64,000 nt of DNA, from positions 407,166 to 471,165 of the forward strand of contig MU008190.1 of the NCBI GenBank assembly GCA_010909165.1, written 5' to 3'. Made by a program: the position numbers and the translations under genes. The notes beneath the pieces are model-generated. The model saw only the letters and a program-made list of their open reading frames with translations. It had not been told where the DNA came from and did not search any database. This document shows positions 43,200 to 56,033 of this stretch, piece by piece. How positions within the stretch are numbered: the stretch's first letter is position 1; every line of letters starts with the position of its first letter. Source of the DNA: Anthoceros angustus. Its lineage: Eukaryota > Streptophyta > Anthocerotopsida > Anthocerotales > Anthocerotaceae.

Positions 43200-45510
43200 T
43201 GGCGAAAGACTGGGCTAACGCGTGTGCTGCGGTGAAGTGGTTGCTACCCAAGGAGAAGTGTTTGGAAGAAAGTTTGGGAGCACTGGCATTGGAAGTAATT
43301 CCTTCCTTTGCACTTGGAAGGAAGGCGCGCCATGCCTCGAGGAGGAAAGGCAAGGAAGGGAGCCAGCAAGGCTCGCGAGGAGGAAAGGAAAAAGAGGAGG
43401 GCCGAGGGGAGGTGCTTTGATGCCCCAATTCACTTGCTTTGGCAGCTCAACCCCCGAGATTTAGTGATTTTCGGCTGGCGGAGGAGGAGAACATCCAATT
43501 GGGATGGGTGTATGGCCGCCAATGGGCCTACACCAATTTGGAATTGATTGAGGAGTGTTACATCAACCTCCATCAATCGAGCGCCCTTGCCGCTTCAGGA
43601 AAGGAATGCTCGAACGGATCCCGCTGGGGCCGTAAGGAGCATTCGACAGTGTATGGAGGAGGAGGAAGAGCTCGAATTGCTCTCCTCGAAAGGTCAAATG
43701 GAGGGAAGAGGACCCTCTCCGATATTCCAGTTCCTTGACATGATGGATGGAGGTGAAGGCCCACGCCAAGAATGGCTGGAAGACCGAGAGCATCAAGGAG
43801 CAGTGGAGGCTCTTCGCAAAGATTGTGCTGGGGTTGGTAAATTACCAACGCACTTCTTATTTCACCAACTTCCTCCAATTTTGTGGAAGATTTCCATGGG
43901 AGCCAAGCCGGATTGGGGAACCATTATGTATGAAGCGTACATCCACCGAGAAGCTCCTCAAGCCAAATTCGGTGGATGAGGAAGGGCCGGCCATGCTACC
44001 GGCACCTATTTGGTGCATTATGGGAAACCGAGGGACTTCTCACAAGCAAGGAGCTTGAAGATGCTGGCATCCCTTTGAGGTCATCCACCTCCCGAGTTGG
44101 AAAGGCCTTTGCCTTTGCATTGCGAAGAAAGAGTGGGAGGTCGACCTCCACAAGCATGCTAGAAGCAAGAGGAGAAGATGCGAGGCAACAAGGTTGAGTG
44201 GGAATCTTTTCCCCAGGGGCAAGCAAGGGAGAGGGAGGCGGCCGAGGAAGGCCGAATGGTAGTCTATGAGAGAAGGACTACAGGAGGGGTGATGGCCCAA
44301 GGGTGGGGAGTCCCACCATCTCATTTGTGCCTACGAGAGGCACCTGGCTACCCGGTAGGGGCGGCTACCCAAGGGGTGGGCGGACTACCGTGGTAGGCGC
44401 ACCTACCATGGTAGGTAGGCGGGCTGTGGGGGCGCACCGCAGTGGTAGGCACCCCTCGCCAGTGCGACTCTGGCGGGGAAGGAAGAGAAACGCGCCGCGG
44501 CGCCCCCATCTCCGCGCGGGTGGGAGGCGGATGGAGCGACAGTGAAGGGACCCGCGCCCGATGGCCCGGTGTGAGAGCTGGAAATTTCCAGCAAGAAGGC
44601 AGAGGGTGGAATTAGGACCCCTAGGAGAATTCTGGGTGCTTGTGAAGCACTCACGCGTGGATTTGAAGGGGCTAGCTAGCCTCCTTGTGGGCATGCCAAG
44701 AGGAAGGCCCAAGACATGGGGGAGGAAGCAGGACTAAGTGGCAATTGGAGGCCATGGAGTCCGATGAAAAAAGCCAAGGAAAAGGCAGAAGCTCCAACCT
44801 CATGGATGGCGGCGCGAGAAGGTCTAGAGGGAAGGTTGTCAAAGAAGAGAGAGCCATATTCGCAACACCCAAAGGATTCATGGAGCAAAAGGCGGAGCAT
44901 TTTGCCCAATTAGAGCAAGAGAAAGGGCAAAGCAGAGGCTCTAGGAAGGAGAAGTAGCGGTCCAGCAAATGGACGCGCATGAGCGGTGATGGCTACCCAA
45001 GCCATCAAAATCCGGGACATGGGAGGAGTTGAGGCGGACCGTTGGTTGGAGAAGCTCGGGACCAGCTCAAGAAAGGGGGCCGAGGTGCTTGCGGAGAAGG
45101 TTGCCAAGCAAATACGGTGGAACAAAGGAGGTTCCAGAGGAGGAGCATCACAAGAAGGTGGTGCAGAATCGGTAGTGAGGAAGCGGCGATTTTGGGCGAT
45201 GCCCTTGCAAAATTGGCCCGGCTAAAGGAAGCGAGGGAGGAGAATGTGACCCTCCATGTCAAGGTGGGGAATTGACCACCTCAAGGGACGCCTACAAGGT
45301 AGGTGTGAAGGATGGAGAGTGGCCACGGAGATTGATGATCTCCAAATGCAATATCATAGCTTGGGGCTCACCTCCACAGATTTTGAAGGCCAACAATGAG
45401 TCTTACGTTGGCCAAGAGGAGGACATTGGGTCCTCATGATGATGACAGAAGGAGCGCAACAAGTGCGGAGGCCTCGATTTTGATGAGGCCATGGACTCAG
45501 GAATAGTCGA
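43200..45510 (+). pseudogene. Retroelement extra ORF, broken (copy 2)
   Basis: Same decayed protein as 32282-34729. Recognisable pieces are GWVYGRQWAYTNLELIEECY, DMMDGGEGPRQEWLEDREH, WGTIMYEAYIHREAPQAKF and the coiled-coil LAKLARLKEAREENVTLHVK. It breaks into shorter frames than copy 1. Confidence 0.58.
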
Positions 45511-46196
45511 GGAGGAGGAGAGCAGCGCCAAGGAGGATGGCGAGAGGCGAGGAGGGAGCCCACCCTCCCGGGGTCAACCTACCACGGTGGGTGACCCTAC
45601 CAGAGTCCCGGACTACCGTGGTGGCGCCCCGTAGTGCCCGGACTAGGTGCAGCGCAGCGGGGCTGGGAGTCGGGCCGGGGGGGCGGAGAGAAGAAGCCGG
45701 GGGGTATACCCCTGGAGGCGGAGGTGGGAGACAACCGGAGAAACAGGACGGGGTCCCGAGGAAGGGAGGGTGAGAAGTTCCCTCCCCCCGAGCAAGGGAG
45801 GAAGGCAGGAGAGGACCAACGAAAAGGCCCGAGTTAGGCAGATCCATGGTGGCGAATGGGGATGAAGACTCTTTAAAAATGCTCATGGTAGGTATGGACA
45901 AATCAACAGAAGGAGCAATGGAGATCTTGACCAAGTCCGATGCGAGAGAAAGAAGGAATAGGACGACTACCATGGTAGGTAGTTACCTACCCCATGTCGC
46001 GGACCACTGTGTCGATGAGCAGGCGACCAGCGGGAGGCTGGAGAAAAGGCGCCTAGGTGCGCGGAGCGCGATTGGAAGGACAGACTTTAGGCGCCGCCCG
46101 CGAGATGGAGGAAGGCGGGATTGTACTTGCCCCACATTGAAGCGACAAGATGGGAAGGGCAGAGCAAAAGGAGGCGAGCCAATCCACCAAGGGACA

Positions 46197-47160
46197 TGTC
46201 ACCACCCAGTGAGATAAGGACTAAGAATGGTCAATGACCATAAATGAGCTTTGGGAAGAAGGAAGGATAGGTGGTGTAGACACATCCTTTAAGGATGGTC
46301 TTAGGTGAAGTTACTAGAATAGAATTTACCAAGGATCGGACAATAGACTTAGGTGCCGGACATTAAATCTTGGCGGTAGGAAATAATAGAAAAATTGGAA
46401 AAGGACTGCAGAGGGTCACCTAAGGGAGGTTGTATGTGGAAGGCCTCCTATAAGAGGAGGAGGATTTCACAAAGTAAAGTATCATGTCTTGCGCTTCCAC
46501 CCTCCGAGTCCTTTGCCATTCAGAGGAATTTCGTGTGTGTGAGCCAATGTCTGGTAGAGAGGAAGTCGCGGTGGTCGGAGTGCTTGGTGGAGGACTTGCT
46601 CCTGCAAGTGCCTAAACGAGTTGCTCCCCTTGTGAATGGTTCTGTGAAATTGCTTTGCTTTGGGTGTGTGGCAAATGCCGGGAACTCTCGGCTTGAGGGT
46701 AGACTGGAAAGACTCCTGAGGTTCTCTGGTGTCAAACTCATAGCCGGCCCAAGGAAGAACTTGGTGGAGGCGGACCCAGGTGCAGTAAGGGCGAGTCGAA
46801 ACCAGCCGCGAGGTTAGAATAGGAGGAAGAGGATGAGGAGATGAGAAGATGAGAGAGGATTAGAGGTGTAGGTGTTGGTGGAAGGCCACAGTGAGCCTAA
46901 GGGGCCAGATCCCAAATCTGCAAGTAAAAGCGCTCCACAGGTGAGAAGAGTGGTCTTAAGTAGGGACGAAATCGGTGTGGATCGGGGGTCCACAGGCGCA
47001 GTGATAGGCTCCTCGCCGAGGCGGGACCTGCAATTGTTTTGTGTCGTTGTAGGTCGAGGGATTGGCGATTTTCGGAAAGGCAGGCAAGTGGTCTGGTGCA
47101 AGAGGGAGAATAGAGGGCGCTTGTTTAGAAGGTGAGAAGTGTCGTGGTGGGAAAACCCCG
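46197..47160 (+). repeat. LTR of plus-strand element (copy 2)
   Basis: Starts TGTCACCACCCAGT and ends near GAAAACCCCGGGCG, as in 35438-36400. It abuts the inverted LTR of the minus-strand element. Confidence 0.62.
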
Positions 47161-48241
47161 GGCGTCCGAGATTTTCCCACTCTAGCCACACTTATCCTTT
47201 GTCGTCGTTGGGTTTCGTCCCATGAGACTTGTGGGAGAGTCGAATCGAAATCACTCACTACTTGCGGCGGCACACCTCAGCCTTCTAAAGCAGGCGCCCT
47301 CTCGCTCCCTACAGCAGCCTACTACCGCTGTCTTTGCCCGTAAACTCACCACGTCTCAACCTACAACGACACCACACAATTTGCCACGTCTTTAACAAGG
47401 CGTCACGGGCGCCCGGGGGACCCCTGACCCACATAACCGTCCCTACTCCTAAGACACTCTTCTCCACAGGGGCGCCCTCTTACTTGCAGTTGGGATTCGT
47501 CCTTAGGCTCTGTGGCCTTAGTTTTCCTACGCTCTAATCCTCCTCACAACTCTCAATCAACAACGCCCTCTTCTTCTCTACTCATCTACCCTTCCTTCCT
47601 CCACAATCTCCTACTCTAACACCAATTCTTTGGCTCATTAATTCCAACTCGCCCTTACGCTGTGCACAGGGTCCGTCAGGAAGTGTGAGTTCTTCCTTGG
47701 GCGGTTGCTATGTGGTTTGTGCAGACGGAGAACCTCCGAGTCTTTCCTGCAGTCTACCCTCAAGCCGAGTTCCTTGAGCATCGCCACACACTCAAAGCAA
47801 AACAATTCACCACAACCATTCACAAGGGAGGCTAGAGGCGCTGCAAAAAGCAAGCCCTCCACCCGGCACTCCGACCGCGCGTTCTCCTCTCTACGGACCT
47901 TTGCGTTGGCTTGCGGCCGGCGAAATTCACGCACACAAAGTGAAGGACTCGGGAGGATGGGGCGCAAGACACGATAATTTTACTTGGCTCCCTCCTTTTA
48001 TAGGGAGGTCCTCACATCTGCCTCCCACAGCGCCCTCACAGCCTTTGCCTCTTATTTTAGTGTATCCTCTTGTCGGACTTTAAGTTCGACATCCAAGCAT
48101 CTTGGGTAAAATTCTATTCTAGCAAAATTCACCTATGTGAGCCTTAATGGCTCTGTCAACATTCCTATCTAGCTAGTCAACACACTCTGGGGACAAGCAT
48201 TAATGCACTCCTCCTCTAAAGAAAAGTCTTCCCAAGTGGCA
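47155..48241 (-). repeat. 3' LTR of minus-strand Ty3/gypsy element
   Basis: Read on the minus strand it starts TGCCACTTGGGAAGAC (48241) after a purine-rich ACATGGGGCAAGA tract that could be the polypurine primer. It has a TATA box in CTCCCTATAAAAGGAGGG near 48000, and ends around 47155 with AAAATCTCGGACGCCC. The length of about 1.09 kb is normal for a plant gypsy LTR. Confidence 0.65.
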
Positions 48242-48349
48242 TCTTGCCCCATGTCTTCAAGCTAATTTAAGGACTTCTTATGAATCCCTTATCTTGATGC
48301 CTATCTTGAGTTCCTTCCTCCAATAAAATAGCCGGGCTCTCTTAGCCTT

Positions 48350-50900
48350 GGCTCATCCTCGACTTCTCCTCTTCCTCTCACTTGTGGAGCAAGTGAGCTC
48401 CTTGCTCACTGCACCCATGATCTTCTCCTCTTCCTCCTTGGATCCTTGCCCTCTTCTTCTTCTGCAGGGGCCCCCTCTCCTTCTTCCTACTGGTAGGTTC
48501 CCCAAGGAGGTTGACCACCCTACCGTGGTAGGTGGTCACCTTCAATTTTAGGTCTTCTTGGCTCTTCCTCCAGGTGGGTCCTCCTACCATGGCATCTTGA
48601 TTGTCTTTTTCCTTAGACCTTTCAATTCCTCCACCTCAAGTCTCCTCCCAGCTGGATCATCCCTCCCTCGTGCTAAGGATTCCTTCCTCCACTCCGCTGC
48701 AATGATCCGCCCTTGGCGTCCTCTCAGTGGCTTTCCTCCGTGTGGGCGCCATGTTGGCCATCTCTTTCCCTTTTTCCCTAACTTGGTCTCTTGGACTGCT
48801 TCCCGGACCTCTGTGGTCCATGTCTCCAGCAGGTTGGCTACACCATGGCATGATCTCATGATTGACCTCCTGCGTTTGTTTACCTTCGGCGCTCTCCCTG
48901 TGCCTGGTTTCATCTCTCTTTCCTCAGATCCTTGAGTCCATTTCACTTGTCACCTCCTTGAGTCATTCGCACACAGAAAGCCTCCCTCATCATCATGAAG
49001 CATTCTCCTCCAAGCGGAGTATCTCATTGTTGGCTTTTAGAATCTTGTGGAGATGTGCTCCTGACCTTGATATCTCCTCATCCAGTTTGGCCATTCTCCG
49101 TCTTTGCCTACCCTTAGGCGTCCCTCCATGTCGGCTCTCCTACTCTCCGTTGGCGACATTCTCTTCCTTGGCCCTTGTCAATCTGGTTAATTTAGTTTGG
49201 CTCGCCTGACTCTTTTCTTACCACGGCATCATGTGCACCACCTTCTTGTGATGCTCCTCTTGTGAGCCCTCTGTTGCTCATTCAATTCTTTGGGCGATGG
49301 TTGTTCCTCTTGCCATGCATTCTTCTCTCTCCATATTTGGAGGTCTTCTTCTCCGTGCTTCTTACCTCCAAGCTCAGACCTGCTTCTTCCTCCAAGTCCC
49401 TAATCTTCCTTGGGTGGCTGACTTGTTCTTGCCTCCACTTGGATTGCCTTCTTCTCCCTTCTGAGCATCTCAGCTCCATGGCTTCGGCCCTCCTACCTTG
49501 CTTTCCTTTTGTTTGTCTACCCTTGTTTCCTCTTCTTGGTCCTTCCAGCCTTTCCCCATCCACTTCAACTTGAGAGTCTCTTTCTTGAGTCCCTTCACCT
49601 CAATCGTCGCGATCTCCCTCGCCGGGATCTTCACCTCCTATGATGTGCTCCCTCAGGTCCTTGCCGGATGCCCCCTCGCTCCACTCGGTGGCTGCCTTGT
49701 TGCCGCTCTCCGCGGCTCCTTCTCTTCCCCGGTGGTGGCCTACCTCCCTGGGTTGCCTTCTTACCGTGGCGGCGTCGCCTCACGGACGCCCGGTGGGTGT
49801 TCTACCTACCTGTAGGTTGTCCACCTCGCCGTGGTCCTACCCTGTAGGTAGCACCTCCTCCCTGCGGCACAAAGGAAATGGTCACACCCTTGGTAATGGT
49901 CCTATTCCTCCTCCACGGTAGGTGCATCCAAATCCCACCATTTGGCCTTCCCTCCTCCTTGCAGCAATCTCTTCTTCGCAGCCTTCTTTTGGCCTTGGTC
50001 TTCCGCAATAATGGAGGATCTGGTCCTCCCCGGTCCTCCTTAAAAGCAAGCATCCGGCCTCTCCTTGGTTGGAGATGGATAATGTTAAAGGGATGCTTGG
50101 AATCATCCAACTCCTTGCTGTAGCCCTCTACTTCCCATAAATGCACTAGATAAGTGCTAAGATAACAAGGCCTTGCACTTCTTCATCTGCTGCGTTAGGC
50201 AACTTCTCCCTATGATGAATGTAAGCTTCATACATGATGAGCCCCAATCCGGCTTTGCTCCTATCTTCCATAGAAAATGGAAGGAAAGGTCTTTGAAATA
50301 TGACACCTTGATGCTTCACCAAGCCCAATTCTTGTGAACAATCTCCACTTGGGCTCAAGATTTGGATACTCTCCGCCAGCCATTCTTAGACTTAGCCTTC
50401 ATTCCACCTTCCATAAGGGTCTAATACTTCCTTGGGATATCCGCCGGCCCCCATTAGTCGCTTCCAATCGATTCCGCTATCCTCCTCATCCGACCTCCCA
50501 TAAACTTGGCGAATGCTTACATCAGCAGGGATCGTCCGTAGCATTTCTTCCGTAGGCGGCCAATTCCTCTTGATGGAGGTTGATGTGCACTCTCAATCAA
50601 TTCAAATTTGGTGTAGACCAATGCCCATACACCCACTCTAGTGGATATTCTCTCCTGCTGTCGAAATCCACCAAGGTCTCTAGAGGGTTGAGTTGCGAAA
50701 CAAGGCATGTCAGCATTTCAGATCCTTGGTGGCCTCTTGCCTCTCTGCACCTCCCTTGGGAACCCCTCCTTGTGTTTCCCTTGGTCAGTCCTTGGTCATG
50801 GCCTCCTTGGAAACTTGCGTTAGGATGGAAAAAAAAGTTGTGGGCCTTTTTCCACACAGCTTTGGTTTTCTTCTCGCTCTTGGCTTCTGACTTCACGGCT
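48350..50900 (-). pseudogene. Extra ORF downstream of integrase (minus-strand element)
   Basis: Fragments align in order with the plus-strand extra ORF: EYPLEWVYGHW, GLIMYEAYIHHREKLPNAAD, MHLWEVEGYSKELDDSKHPF, ISFVPQGG, and a Lys/Arg/Glu-rich coiled-coil end. The orientation is the same as pol. Palindromic GGTAGG clusters punctuate the ORF at 49735-49925 and its end at 48515-48595. Confidence 0.58.
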
Positions 50901-51869
50901 CTCTGGCACTCTCCTCAAGCTTCTTGCCTTCTTCTTTTCTTTCTTTGCGTTCTTCTTTTTCCCCGGCCAAGCTCAACTCCTGCTCTCTTCTTTAACACCC
51001 CATTCTTACGCTTCTTGGTTGCGCCCCAACTTGCTCCGCCCACTTCTTCCCTCATCTTGGACCTTTGGGCTCAAGTGTTGCGGTGGCTTGCTCTCCTTCT
51101 CCTTCCTCCTCCTTGGCCTTGGGTGCGTAATACTGCATGGCCTTGGGGAGAGAGTATGCTCTCCTGTGCGGTTCCCACTCTCGGATGTGCCACACAGCTA
51201 GTTTTATCCTAGATCTCTGCATTACTTCCTGTACTTCTTAAAACACTAAGTCTCTTGGGGGAGCGAGTATAATCTTGCTTGGGATTCGGGCGAACATATA
51301 GTCCGTTTGTCCTTGGCGTTGGTTAGAAAAATATTATCATTCTTCCTTGGGCGTGCCTTATCATCCTAATTTGGCTAATTTCCTTGTCCTTGATCCACAT
51401 TATTCTTAATTTCTTAATTTGCGTTTCCCATCTAGTCCACTATAAATCTATCTAGCAATAATTGAGTCGTTACCTCTCCTGGCGGTAGGACATCCTACCA
51501 TGGTGCCCACTCCCTACGATTCTCCCAACTTCCTCCCGACCACGTTGTACTTGGGCCTTGGTTTACATCTGTAGGTGACCTAGCGTGGGTTCTTCTCCTA
51601 CGGTGGTAGGATCTCTCACCCTAAATGGTAGGAGTTTCTCCCGGTGGTTGACACCTCCTACCACTCATGTACCTCTTCTCCTCCACGGTGACCGTTTCTT
51701 TCTTTCCCTTACATACTTTTTGCCTTCAGGCTCGGGAACATCAAAAGGTTGCATGTCTTCCCAAACCATTTCTAGCAAAGAGTGTGGGCTTTTCCTCGAA
51801 CTCATTTAAGCTTGTTGCCCAAACTTTTTCGTTCCACATACTCCCCCTCACTGTTTGCGTCCTGCAAAC
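50901..51869. other. Element interior between integrase and extra ORF
   Basis: No recognisable protein. It includes GGTAGG palindrome clusters (51485-51665) and an AT-rich part (51340-51480) that resembles the leader before the plus-strand extra ORF at 31750-31860. Confidence 0.45.
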
Positions 51870-51879
51870 AACGATCTCA

Positions 51880-53011
51880 GTGAGTGTACTTCTTAACCTT
51901 CCACCCATTCACTCTAGTTGACAAATCCCCATCCGGCTGCAGTTGCGGATCCATTCTCATACCTGCCACCACCTCATAAGGTCCCATCCATCTCAATCTA
52001 AGCTTCCAGGAAGTCCATATAGCTATCATATAGAAGAACCAAATCCCGGCCATGATAGCTTCTTGCTTCCTCAACTTCCCATCATCCTTTCTAAGCTCCA
52101 CGAATTGAGTTTCTTCTAAAGCATCTTCCCTGCGTTCTCATGCTCTATGAAGACTCTAGTCTAGCTACACGGCTATCTTCTGATCATCGCTCATCCTCCA
52201 TGATTCTATAGGTAGGTACTTCAAATTCTCTGGCATCAGGAGACATGCCATATGTTAAATAATAAGGGGTCTTCTTGGTTGTCACTTCTCTACATCTGTA
52301 AGCCCATAACCTTGAATGTAGCTTAGTGTCCCAATCATACATGTGAGTCACGATTACCTTGGTCAAGATTGTACACAGCCCATTCGTTTTCTCAAATCAA
52401 ACCATTGCTTTGGGATTGTAAGGAGTTGTCTTTCGATGCGAATGTTGAAGTAGGTGGTGAGAGTCTCGATCCGAGTTGAGAAATGAGTTCCCATGACCAA
52501 CTCAAAGGACATCCATACCTCGTTATAATGTTCTCAAAGAAAGAAAGCTCTGCGGTGCGTCGTCCTTTCTTGTTGCTTGACCTCCACCATCTTTGTACAA
52601 TAGTCGTAGCCACCAAGATATATTGCTTCCTTGTCCATTGTGTGGGTGGCTTGATTGGACCTACAAAATCTATACCCACTTCTCAAATGGTGCCAAAGGT
52701 AGTATATGTAGGTGAGAGCCCTTTGTGTTGGGCCTTCCAACCCTCGACCGCATCACACCTCCTAATAAATTCCCACATCCCTCGCATTGTGGCCCACAGG
52801 CTTGCATCCAAGACCTTTTTCACGGTGATTTGCGGAATAATGACCACCTCTTACGCATGTAAAGCACGTGACCAAAAGCGACTTCTCTAATTTCCGGGAC
52901 ATAGAATCTTCTCGTCTGGACCAAGCTTATGACCCCATCCGTAGGCAATAAGGGGCTGTCTTGTGGAAAAACAGCTCGCCCCTCTAGACAAACCATCGGG
53001 CATGATTCCAT
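51880..53011 (-). pseudogene. Integrase, Ty3/gypsy type, broken
   Basis: In minus order: a degenerate zinc-binding N-terminal region (to 52820), catalytic core IGIDFVGPIKP with FFENIITRYGCP (52679-52500), VIVTHMYDWDTKLHSRLWAY (52360-52300) and a TKKTPYYLTYG loop, then the C-terminal LRLRWMGPYEVV with TRVNGWKVKKY (52060-51880). Several frameshifts. Integrates element DNA when intact. Confidence 0.8.
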
Positions 53012-53664
53012 GCTCTAGAAAATTCCCTCACCATTCTTGGTCTGGGCATGAACTCATCCGTTCAATCTCCTCCTTCCATACGTCGCCTCCTGCCAGCTCG
53101 CACGCAGCAGCCCCAGCGTTGTTCCATCCCAAATCCATTTCTCCCGCTTTGTCCATCTGCGAGTTTTGCAATCCTCCTTCGTTATTTCCTTCCCTTCCTG
53201 CTGGTCTAGCCTCGTGTCCAGCTCGTGCTCCCATACCTCTCTCTTTGTTTCATAGCCTCTCATGGTGATTTCCCATGAATCATTTTCCTCTCCTGCCGTT
53301 TTGCTCAAACTTTGCATCTCCTTCCTCGCCCTCTGGCGCACCTACCTCCCTTTCTCCTCCTTGCGCCCATGGCGACCTCGCCAAGTGGGCGCCTTTCTTG
53401 CCCGGCTCCCATAGTTTCGCTTCTTCTTTTGCCAACTGGCCTCCACTTGCAGCCCTCCTGCTCACCCTTGAGAGCATTCCAGCCTCCTCCTCGCGCCCAT
53501 CTGGCGCCCTTTTATCCTCTCGGTTCCAGTTGTCCTGCGCCTTTCTGCACTCCTCCCTTCTTGCTCATTTCATGGTGACAACTCTGCTCAACCCGCAGGC
53601 GCAACATGCTCATCTCCCCTTGACCCGGGCCGCACCAAATCGGTCGGTCAGTGGTCAGTCGCTC
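53012..53664. other. Element interior between RNase H and integrase
   Basis: Low-complexity, Glu/Arg/Lys-rich on the minus strand, no recognisable domain. It may be an insertion or a spacer within pol. Confidence 0.4.
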
Positions 53665-53960
53665 TCCGGTTTCGACGAGAGATGAAATCGGCATTGATCT
53701 TGCACACCTAGTTTCTCGTCATAATCAAACTCTTGCAGCAGTACGCAATCCTTCACGACAAATAAAACTTGTTCACAAGGTACTTCAGCGCAAAATGGTC
53801 AACATGAAGCGTCACTTTGCAAGCAAGCGGATAGTGCCTAAACTTCTTACGAGGAGTAAATGATACCAAGACCCTCTCGCTGTGGTTGAGTAGTTCTTCT
53901 CGACATCAAGTGAGTTGTCTTCAGCATAGAAGATCGGATGGTCCGTTTCTTCTCGTCCTT
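53665..53960 (-). pseudogene. RNase H domain, Ty3/gypsy type, broken
   Basis: Minus-strand reading gives DHPIFYAEDN, KNYSTT, KKFRHY, ACKVTLHVDHFALKYLVNK and LLQEFDYD across shifted frames. This is the characteristic run of the RT-linked RNase H of plant gypsy elements. Confidence 0.75.
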
Positions 53961-54385
53961 ACGGCTTAAGATGGTCCCAATGGCATGGACACATCACGTA
54001 TACATAACGGTTTCTCCCAATCGGCGGTTGTAATGTGAGTCGCTCACCGCTGTCCAGCTTGAAAAGCCTCATCTTCTTGCGTCCATTCGAAAGGTGTATC
54101 CTTCTTGGTCAATTATTGCAAGGCTGCCTTCTTAGCAAAATCCTTGATGAACCTCACTAATATCCTACCACTCCTACAAAGGCACGCTTTGCCTCACCGT
54201 TTGAGTGCGTCCATCTCGACTATAACACCTTCTCCTTATCTACACCAATCCTCTTCTTTGAAACTCGATGTGCCAACAAAATACCTTCCGTCATGCCAAA
54301 ATAACACTTCTGGATGAAGCTTCATGGGGACTGGACTAAAACATTGTCTTAGGTGTCCTAGGTGACTTCCTCTTAAACATAAAAA

Positions 54386-54721
54386 TCATCCGAAATACCT
54401 CCATGAACTTCGCGGAAAATCTCGATAGCATTCACCACCTGAAAAGTGGCGGAGGCGTTGCACAAGCGAAGGTAGCTTGGAATAGCGTAAGTACCCCAAT
54501 CGGTTGTGAGCGTAGTCTTGTCTGGTCCTCCTCCTCAGCGAAATCGATTGTACCCATACCCAGAAGCTGCATTTCATGGCCCATGTCAACACTGTCCATG
54601 AAAGGCAAAGTGGTGGTCCTTCTTCGTTCATTAACTTCACGAAATCTGACACACCCGTACCTTCCCTGCTTCTTAGGTTACAATGATGGCGACCCACTTG
54701 GTAAGCCTTAGGATAAATCAC
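54386..54721 (-). pseudogene. Reverse transcriptase palm fragment, broken
   Basis: Across two frames: AEEDQTR, then GTYAIPSYLRLCNASATFQ (the PFGLCNAPATFQ region), then ISDDFYV, which sits where the YxDD catalytic motif belongs. The fingers domain upstream is too decayed to follow. Confidence 0.7.
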
Positions 54722-54796
54722 CCGCTTCCAAGTATTGGTCCATCCTTGGCGACCATAGAATACTTGGGATTCAACTGTGCTTGATCCTTACGAGTC

Positions 54797-55998
54797 TTGC
54801 CCTCCTTCAAATCGATTCGGTGTATCCCCAATTCTTCGAATTCACATCATATCGGTAATTTTGAAGGCAAACACATCAACATACTCCCTAAGTACCCTAC
54901 GAAACTCCTCTTTTTCTACACTCCTAGGTACCTAGAGATCTTAACTACCTTGCTAGGCTCTAGCTCCGAGTCTTCTACCGCATCTGGATCTACATATGTC
55001 CCTTCCGGATTGCTACCTGCACTGTTCCCGGATCCCTCGTCAAAGAAAATCACGATCATAGGCCTTACCCTTCCAAAAGGCTACTCCTTCTCTATGCGCT
55101 TTGTCCTCTGACTCCTCCTCTACGTCATCCTCTACGTGTAGGCAGGTATACACCAACTCAGATTTTATTGTGGCTACCTCAACTGAGGGTCCTCGGTAGG
55201 CTCGGTCACTGCCCGAAGAGCTTACCCCCGTACTACCCGAGGTGTACCCATCGGACTAAAGCGCGGACTCCCCTTCATAGGGCGCCTTGCTCCATGACAC
55301 AAAAGCGACCTCAGCAGGCTCTACCCTACACGACTTAAACGTAATGCCGTTGCGACCGAAATCAAAGACACAGGCAGTACCATACAACCAAGGCCTGCCT
55401 ATCAAAACCTTGTAGCCTAGATCTGACACTGGCCTCATAATAATGTAGGTAAGATGGAGTGTGAGACCTCCAATCACAGTTGGCACGTTTCTTGGCAACC
55501 CCAAGGGTTTCCTCCTTGTTTGATCATGCATTCTCAAACGGTCGGATGGGGTGAACTTGGTGAATCAAGGCGATCGCTGTCTTCCTCGATCATCAAGTTG
55601 ACTCCGAGCACGAATCAATGGCACATTAGCCACCAAGCAACGCAATTTCAATCTCAATTTACGGTGCCCAAATCAACAAGTTCGACCATTTACCTCCACG
55701 GCCTCCTTCTTACCCGAGGTTGAGATTCCCCGATCGCTTCCTTCACAATTTTTGCGGGATCTTGGACTTCACAGCAAGCAAGCATCTCAAAGTGACCACA
55801 AATTCTCGGTCAAGCAATGCATCGACGGAGATCTTATACGGCAATGTTTCCTCCCCGTTTTTCAGCCTATATTTGGTCAATTCCGACCTTATTGGTATAC
55901 TTCTAGAATCCATAGTCCCTCCTATCGGTTGGGACTCCATACAGCCAGTTGATGACTTGAGCTCACTACCTCCTCTTTACCATTGTATCTTTGGGTGA
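54797..55998 (-). repeat. Internal duplication in pol, unit 1 (protease region)
   Basis: Matches 56034-57061 in the same orientation with indels. Shared landmarks are AAGGCAAACACATCAACRTA, the protease segment, and the reading TRRKPLG...PTVIGGLT on the minus strand. Unit 1 carries the post-protease YKVLIGRPWLYGTACVFDFG continuation. Confidence 0.7.
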
Positions 55999-56033
55999 GC
56001 CTCCTCGGCTCATCCTCCATGAATTCACTGTCA

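Larger units (their letters stand above)
42570..47160 (+). mobile_element. Plus-strand Ty3/gypsy element, 3' part only (copy 2)
   Basis: Copy 2 of 31600-36400: extra ORF (43200-45510), palindrome clusters, LTR (46197-47160). Short deletions and insertions of 1-9 bases are frequent relative to copy 1. Confidence 0.62.
37098..47826 (+). repeat. Large tandem duplication, copy 2
   Basis: Collinear with 26106-37096. At its right end the minus-strand LTR continues without a break to 48241, so the right breakpoint of the duplicated unit lies inside the LTR at about 47826. Copies share GGCGC/GCAAA-type sequence at the breakpoint. Confidence 0.93.

Noticed and set aside
42790-43428. 212-residue minus-strand frame
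   Set aside because: Antisense of the second copy of the extra ORF; no recognisable features.
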